Below, in pieces: positions 59,225 through 64,000 of a stretch of DNA of 64,000 nt. The position numbers were made by a program, and so were the translations under genes. Numbering within the stretch: position 1 is the stretch's first letter; the number at the start of each line of letters is the position of its first letter. The notes under the pieces are model-generated. The model did not search any database and was not told where the DNA came from. It saw only the letters and a list, made by a program, of their open reading frames with translations. The DNA is from Pararge aegeria (taxonomy: Eukaryota > Arthropoda > Insecta > Lepidoptera > Nymphalidae): the NCBI RefSeq assembly GCF_905163445.1, contig NC_053187.1:10292001-10356000 (forward strand), read 5' to 3'.

Positions 59225-61775
59225 TTTAATTAATTCCTACGTAATTCTTCGATGTTTTTACAATGGCCGATTGACAAAAAATTTAAGATTTTTTCATTAT
59301 GAAATACGGAACCCTAATTAAAGAAAAGTACTGATGGACCCTGTACGAAAAAGTATGGTTTTGGTTGTCCGCGTAACTATTAGCTATCGGCACCTTCAAT
59401 GGACGCAGAAATAATCATATTTTACACACGCATCATAAACCTAAGCAAACCTGGGACAGACAGGACAAGGTGTATTTGTGTTTGCCGCTGCCAGGGTTAC
59501 AGGTAAAGTGATTTGCATAATGCCTCCCACGAAGAATTTTTAGCAATATCAGATTTTTATTATGAGTAAACTGCTGAAGATACTGTCGGTCTAAAGGTAT
59601 CAGTGCCTTTGCCCGACGGTGACCAATACAAATAAAATATTTGTTTTTGGTTGGTACTTAAGAATTACTGACAAAATATTGGAAATGTATCTACCTACTT
59701 GTCGTTGCATCCGACATAAGTAGGTAGGTCCTATAGAACTATAATTTAAATAACTATACTTGGTACTCATTGAGGCTCCGCTTATTTTAATACTATGGAA
59801 ATTGTAATGTGTTCAAAGGTATTCATTAGGTAGGTAATAAGTATTTAAAGTCTATTTTTCCTTACCTTGGTAAAAATATTCACAAGAAATAATAACTGGG
59901 TTTTTCTGACGCAAAAGCATTAAGCTACGTGCTTATTCATAGGGCATTTGATATATAGAGTCTCTAAACTCTTTGCCAACTCGGTATTTCCTTAAGTTTG
60001 GTCTGCCATCTATAACTGATTAAAGCATCTATTAGTTTCGCTAATATGGAAGTAAGTAAGTTCGTAAATCTTTCTAGGTAGGTCCTTCAAATACATAATA
60101 GTTCGATTATCTTCTCCCATACTCATTTTTGGAAGATTCCTTTATGCAATGAAATTCTTAAGATAAATTGAGCTTCAAATAGAACATAAAGCGCAGTCCG
60201 ACGGGCGACAGTCGTAAAACACTGTTTGCCTACAACGAATAGTTGGCGTTGTATTGATCCTTCCAATAATTATCGAACACGTTTCATGTCACTATGTTTA
60301 AGCACATGTTTAAACACAAAAGTGGACGAGTATGGGAGACGATGTAGCGAGCCGTTGTTTACAAGTTTACGCACCGTAGAGGTAGGTAGGCAGTCGGTAG
60401 AGCTAACAGAAAACCTGTCGCGGAGAAATCTTCGTTTACTGCAAAAGATAAGGATGTCCATTTGTCGGTATTTTTTTTATTTGTTTGTAAAATGGTAGAT
60501 ATTGAAGTAGGTATCTGCTTAATTTCATTAAAATTCTGCAATTGGTTATGTTGGTACTTTATTTAATCAGAAATTTTAGCTTTGGTTGATTTTATAATTT
60601 TAAAGTAATTTTTCAAATTATTTCTTCATACCTAACTAATTTTCATTCCCATCGGGGCCTAGACCTTTTTTAATAGACACACATCTTATTCCCATCATGC
60701 TGCTTTAATGTCTTGTGGCGATGTTACCTAACTAACGAACTCCGACTCTCAGGGAAAGATTATTTTTAGGAGATCACAATTATAAGGCCTGGCTAGGCAC
60801 TGTTGACAGATAAAGACAAAATTTATGCCTCTAAATGCCATAAATGGAATATCCTATGAAACGTACAATACAAAAATGTAATAGACATATTTATTTATAT
60901 AAAATAATAAATACCCATTACGTAGAAAGCCTCGAAGTTAAATTGTAAGTAGGTAGGTACGTACCTATCTACTTATCTCTAAATATTGAGTATCACGTTG
61001 TTTAATTTTTGAATCTAAGTTAGGATAACATACGTTTTATGACAATTTACATAACGTTTGGCTCTTGTGAAGTGAAAATCCGACTAAGTACCTACCTGTT
61101 ATGACTTATCATCTTTGACGAGTTTCTAAGGTAAATTGAGAGTTAAACTTTAAAATTTAAAGTAATAGTTGTAAATATTAGCTCTTGGACACGTACATTT
61201 CGAAACTGTAATCTTTAGCGTACTGTTAATGCTAATGACAATTATTTTTTATGGAGTGAGATATTGGTATTTTACTCATTTTAAAACAAAATGATCCATT
61301 GAATTTTTGCAATATTATTTTAAAGTGAACTAGTGTATTAAAATCATACGTAAAGGAATTTTAGCGTAGGTAACAAAAGTAGGTACATAAACAGGAGCCT
61401 ACTCTGACCAGTCAAACTACTTAGTACCTATTTTTGAAACCAGAAATTTAATTAGGCAATTTAGGACGAAGTACACGAAGGTAGGTACTTATTTGACAAG
61501 TTAACACAAGTATGGGATCAGTACCTAAGTAAGCTTTCTTTGCCGCACTCAAATGTAAACGTTATTTTGACGATTTTGGTGCTTTGAAGAGCGCGTTGGT
61601 CCTACAAGAGGGAGATTTATGAATTTTGTTATGGTATACTTAACTGGTATAATATAAGGTTTACCCGGTACCGTTAGATTACATAATCACTTTCCACCAG
61701 GTGAGATTACAATCAAGGACTTGTAGTGAAAAAAATCCTTTCTTCTTTTCATGCATTCAAACTAAAAGTTTTGTT
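59225..61775. other. No gene recognised
   Basis: AT-rich with many 'gtaggtaggta' runs (for example 60951-60967). The 60180-60500 stretch is less AT-rich and open in one frame for 90 codons, but has no motif I know. Confidence 0.4.
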
Positions 61776-61777
61776 AG

Positions 61778-62215
61778 TTACCTTTGCTCGGTGGAATCGC
61801 TGCACTGATCTTGATGAGCTACAAAATATAGCTTGCACCTCGGAGATAGTTTCATAATCCACGGTCCTGGGCCGCTTGCCTCAGCGGCTCCCAGCGACTC
61901 GCTTATGCCATCTGTCCACCTCGTTGGGGGCCGACCTACGCTGCGTTTACCGGTGCAGGATCGCCATTTCAGTACCTTCAGACCCCAACATCCATCGGTT
62001 TTCCGGGCTATGCCTGCCCATTGCCACTTCATTTTCGCGACTCGCTTAGCTACGTTGGTAACTTTAGTTTTTCTACGGATCTCCTCATTTCTGATTGGAT
62101 CACGTAGACATACTCTTAGCATAGTTCTCTCCATCGCCCGCTGAGTGACTCTAAGCCTTCTTATTAGGCCCGTAGTTAGCGGCCACGTCTCAGATCCGTA
62201 AGTTATCACTGGCAC
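61778..62215 (-). pseudogene. RTE-type LINE C-terminal fragment, 145 codons open
   Basis: Reads MPVITYGSETWPLTTGLIRR, then RAMERTMLRVCLRDP, VAKRVAKMKWQWAG, KVLKWRSCTGKRSVGRPPTR and DGISESLGAAEASGPGPW. YGSETW and GKRSVGRPPTRW mark the end of the RTE RT ORF. It is longer and better preserved than the 10.7-kb copy, but the 5' part of the element is missing. Confidence 0.85.
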
Positions 62216-62219
62216 TGTT

Positions 62220-63440
62220 AGAAGATTTCGGACGTGAAGATGTCACGAAGTCGGCGTAGTGTGTTGCAAACTTCTTCTTAGACCAGGCGCGTTTGGAACC
62301 CTCGTACCTCGTTCTAACGAATGTAGAACAATAAACAGTGAAGTATGAACGTTTCGTATACTTAGGTAGCTTCATCTGTGGTAAACTTAAAATCTCTGGA
62401 TTATAAGATTATAAATTTGATACCTTTATCCCGAAAAAGCACCCGGGAAAGTAATCCCGTGGGATAAAAAAATAGCCCTTTATTTGCATGCAACTTGAAA
62501 CTAAGTATCGGACAAGAGTACCCACCATAATCAGTATAACCTCCCAGTTTGCGTACCATCGGCAACGCGGGCTGGTAGGCTTTAACAATTATTATAACAA
62601 TATGTTTATGATGAGACCGCGACCTAATACGTAACGTTATCTCCAAAGCACGGGGTCAGACACCGCCAATTTGAAATACTACAATTCGTGGTGGCTCAGG
62701 GTGGTTTTTATGCCGAAAACCCCCACAAATTGTCTGCAGGAGTTTAACCTGTTCGGAATACTAAGTCAAGTTATAATCTCGCAAGCTTAACACGGCCATT
62801 CAATCTTTCGTCAGATATGGCATGAGATAACGAGACTAAATAGTATTTACGCCAAGGTGTTAATTTCAGGAGGTTAGAGCACCGTGAATTTTATTTATAT
62901 GAAAAGTTAATTCACGGTCTCCTAGCACGTAGTGTTTAAACGGCGGAGTTAACACTAGGCTCCGAACAAACAGTGTTGAGGAGTGATGGTACGTGAAGGT
63001 ATCGCGCGTGCGTTGCTTTGCTTTTCTTTGCAGCTGGTGTGAAAGCTAACTAGTAACAACACTTCCTATATTGAAATATTTTTTGGTAAGTTAACGACTA
63101 TCGTTTAACGCAATGGTGCAAACTCTCGCGACTTAAATGAGATTCCATGTTCGAATTTCGGCACGAAAAATAATCCATATAACTGACCTTTATTATTAAC
63201 CTTGGACTGTCTGATCGTAACTCCTTTACTAATGACAGTTTCACTGTTGTCCTCTTTTGTAACCCCAAATTTTACATGAGAGTTTATTTGGAACATATAT
63301 TATTGTTGGTGTTATAAGTAATTAAAATTTTTGTTCCTTGGGCATTCAGCATGACAGCATACATTTTTGTCATCAAATGATGACAAAAACGAGATTATAA
63401 GAGATTATAAGATCGTCTCTGAAACTAACATTATTTAGGT
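62220..63440. other. No gene recognised
   Basis: No coding series seen. A small inverted repeat ('gtgaattttatttatatg' with 'aagttaattcac') lies at 62884-62921. Confidence 0.4.
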
Positions 63441-63447
63441 AATTCGA

Positions 63448-63653
63448 ACTTAAGCTGCATAAACGACACTTGCGGCCAGTGTACAAGACGTATTATACTT
63501 GCGTAAAAGACACTTTCAACCTGTATACGAAACGTACTAAACTTGCATAAAATACACTTGCGAACTGTTATACGAGATGTACCGAACTTGCATACATGAG
63601 ACTTATTTCCTGTACATGCGAGATGTACTAAACTCGCATTAAAGATACTTGAA
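63448..63653. repeat. Degenerate 45-bp tandem repeat, about 4.5 units
   Basis: Units start near 63448, 63497, 63541, 63586 and 63632. Each begins 'acttgcataaa'-like, carries 'gacacttgc'-like and 'gtatacgagatgtacta'-like blocks, and measures 44-49 bases. No ORF runs through it. Confidence 0.85.
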
Positions 63654-63844
63654 GCGGGAGCAGAGTGACCCGTCGCTCGCAGCTTGGTCGCTGGTTGTAA
63701 ACCAATTTACGCTTCTCTAGGTTGCTCATGAAAACCGGTTTGGCAACGATGAAACCGAGTAAAATTCGGTACCTACTCGGTTTTCGGCGAAACATATATC
63801 ATCGTTTTGATGGGATTATAATAAAACATAATTTTATTTTTTAT

Positions 63845-64000
63845 TCTACTACAAATTAGCCCTGGACTGAATCTTGCCTGAAGTGATGATTCAGCCTCAG
63901 TCAGCAAGCTAACATCTTAGACTGTTAGGGGTAAGGCAGTTTGTTAAATTAATATACCCCTAATCGGATAAATAGGCGGACCGGAACGCTAAATCGCTTC
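63845..64000 (+). repeat. Family D repeat running off the window end
   Basis: 'acaaattagccctggactga', 'gaagtgatgattcagcctca' and 'ctgttaggggtaaggcag', then 'ccggaacgctaaatcgcttc'. Same family as 40235 and 42185. Confidence 0.7.

Noticed and set aside
60226..60498. 90-codon ORF
   Set aside because: No recognisable motif, an overlapping open frame on the other strand and no splice context; length is within chance for this DNA.
63448..63653. CRISPR array
   Set aside because: The DNA is eukaryotic. The units are contiguous and degenerate with no unique spacers.

Overview
The window is eukaryotic nuclear DNA, AT-rich, with spliced genes (GT-AG introns) and a dense load of transposable-element debris. 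Several repeat families look typical of higher (ditrysian) Lepidoptera: a tRNA-derived SINE whose tRNA head begins GACGGCCGATTGGCGCAG, RTE-type LINE tails encoding GKRSVGRPPTRW, and fragments starting 'actagctgttgcccgcgact'. Together with insect-like protein sequences this suggests a moth or butterfly chromosome. I cannot name the species.

Layout. 1-281 (+): last two coding exons of a PDCD2/Zfrp8-type gene. 316-2224 (-): a TMEM242-like mitochondrial assembly factor, tail-to-tail with PDCD2, with only about 15-35 bp between the two poly(A) signals. 2316-6291 (-): a LINE with an uninterrupted 1230-residue endonuclease/RT/RNase H ORF and a 12-bp target-site duplication, sitting about 90 bp upstream of the TMEM242 ATG. 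6.3-11.4 kb: graveyard of older LINE fragments and hairpins.

11415-41.3 kb (-): one large gene, which I rebuild as 29 phase-compatible coding exons plus a 5' UTR exon. It encodes a 1751-residue SENP6/SENP7-class (Ulp2-like, Drosophila veloren-type) SUMO protease with a glutamine-rich N-terminal half, an unrecognised alpha/beta module, a four-cysteine zinc-ribbon-like motif and a split C-terminal catalytic domain (H1340, D1455, C1508). Its introns hold SINEs, MITEs, a 1627-bp hAT-like element with 8-bp TSD and a 116-bp-arm perfect inverted repeat.

43343-50349 (+): the coiled-coil scaffold gene CCDC6, complete in 11 exons (about 422 residues), divergent from the SENP gene. 50.35-64 kb: no convincing gene; AT-rich intergenic DNA with a SINE, an RTE C-terminal fragment, hairpins and a degenerate 45-bp tandem repeat.

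The four host genes do not form a pathway; they are neighbours. The most interesting material is the architecture of the SENP gene, the recent-looking LINE beside a TMEM242 gene whose first donor site looks damaged, and a class of short near-perfect palindromes scattered through the noncoding DNA. No search was run: all family names rest on motifs recognised by eye.
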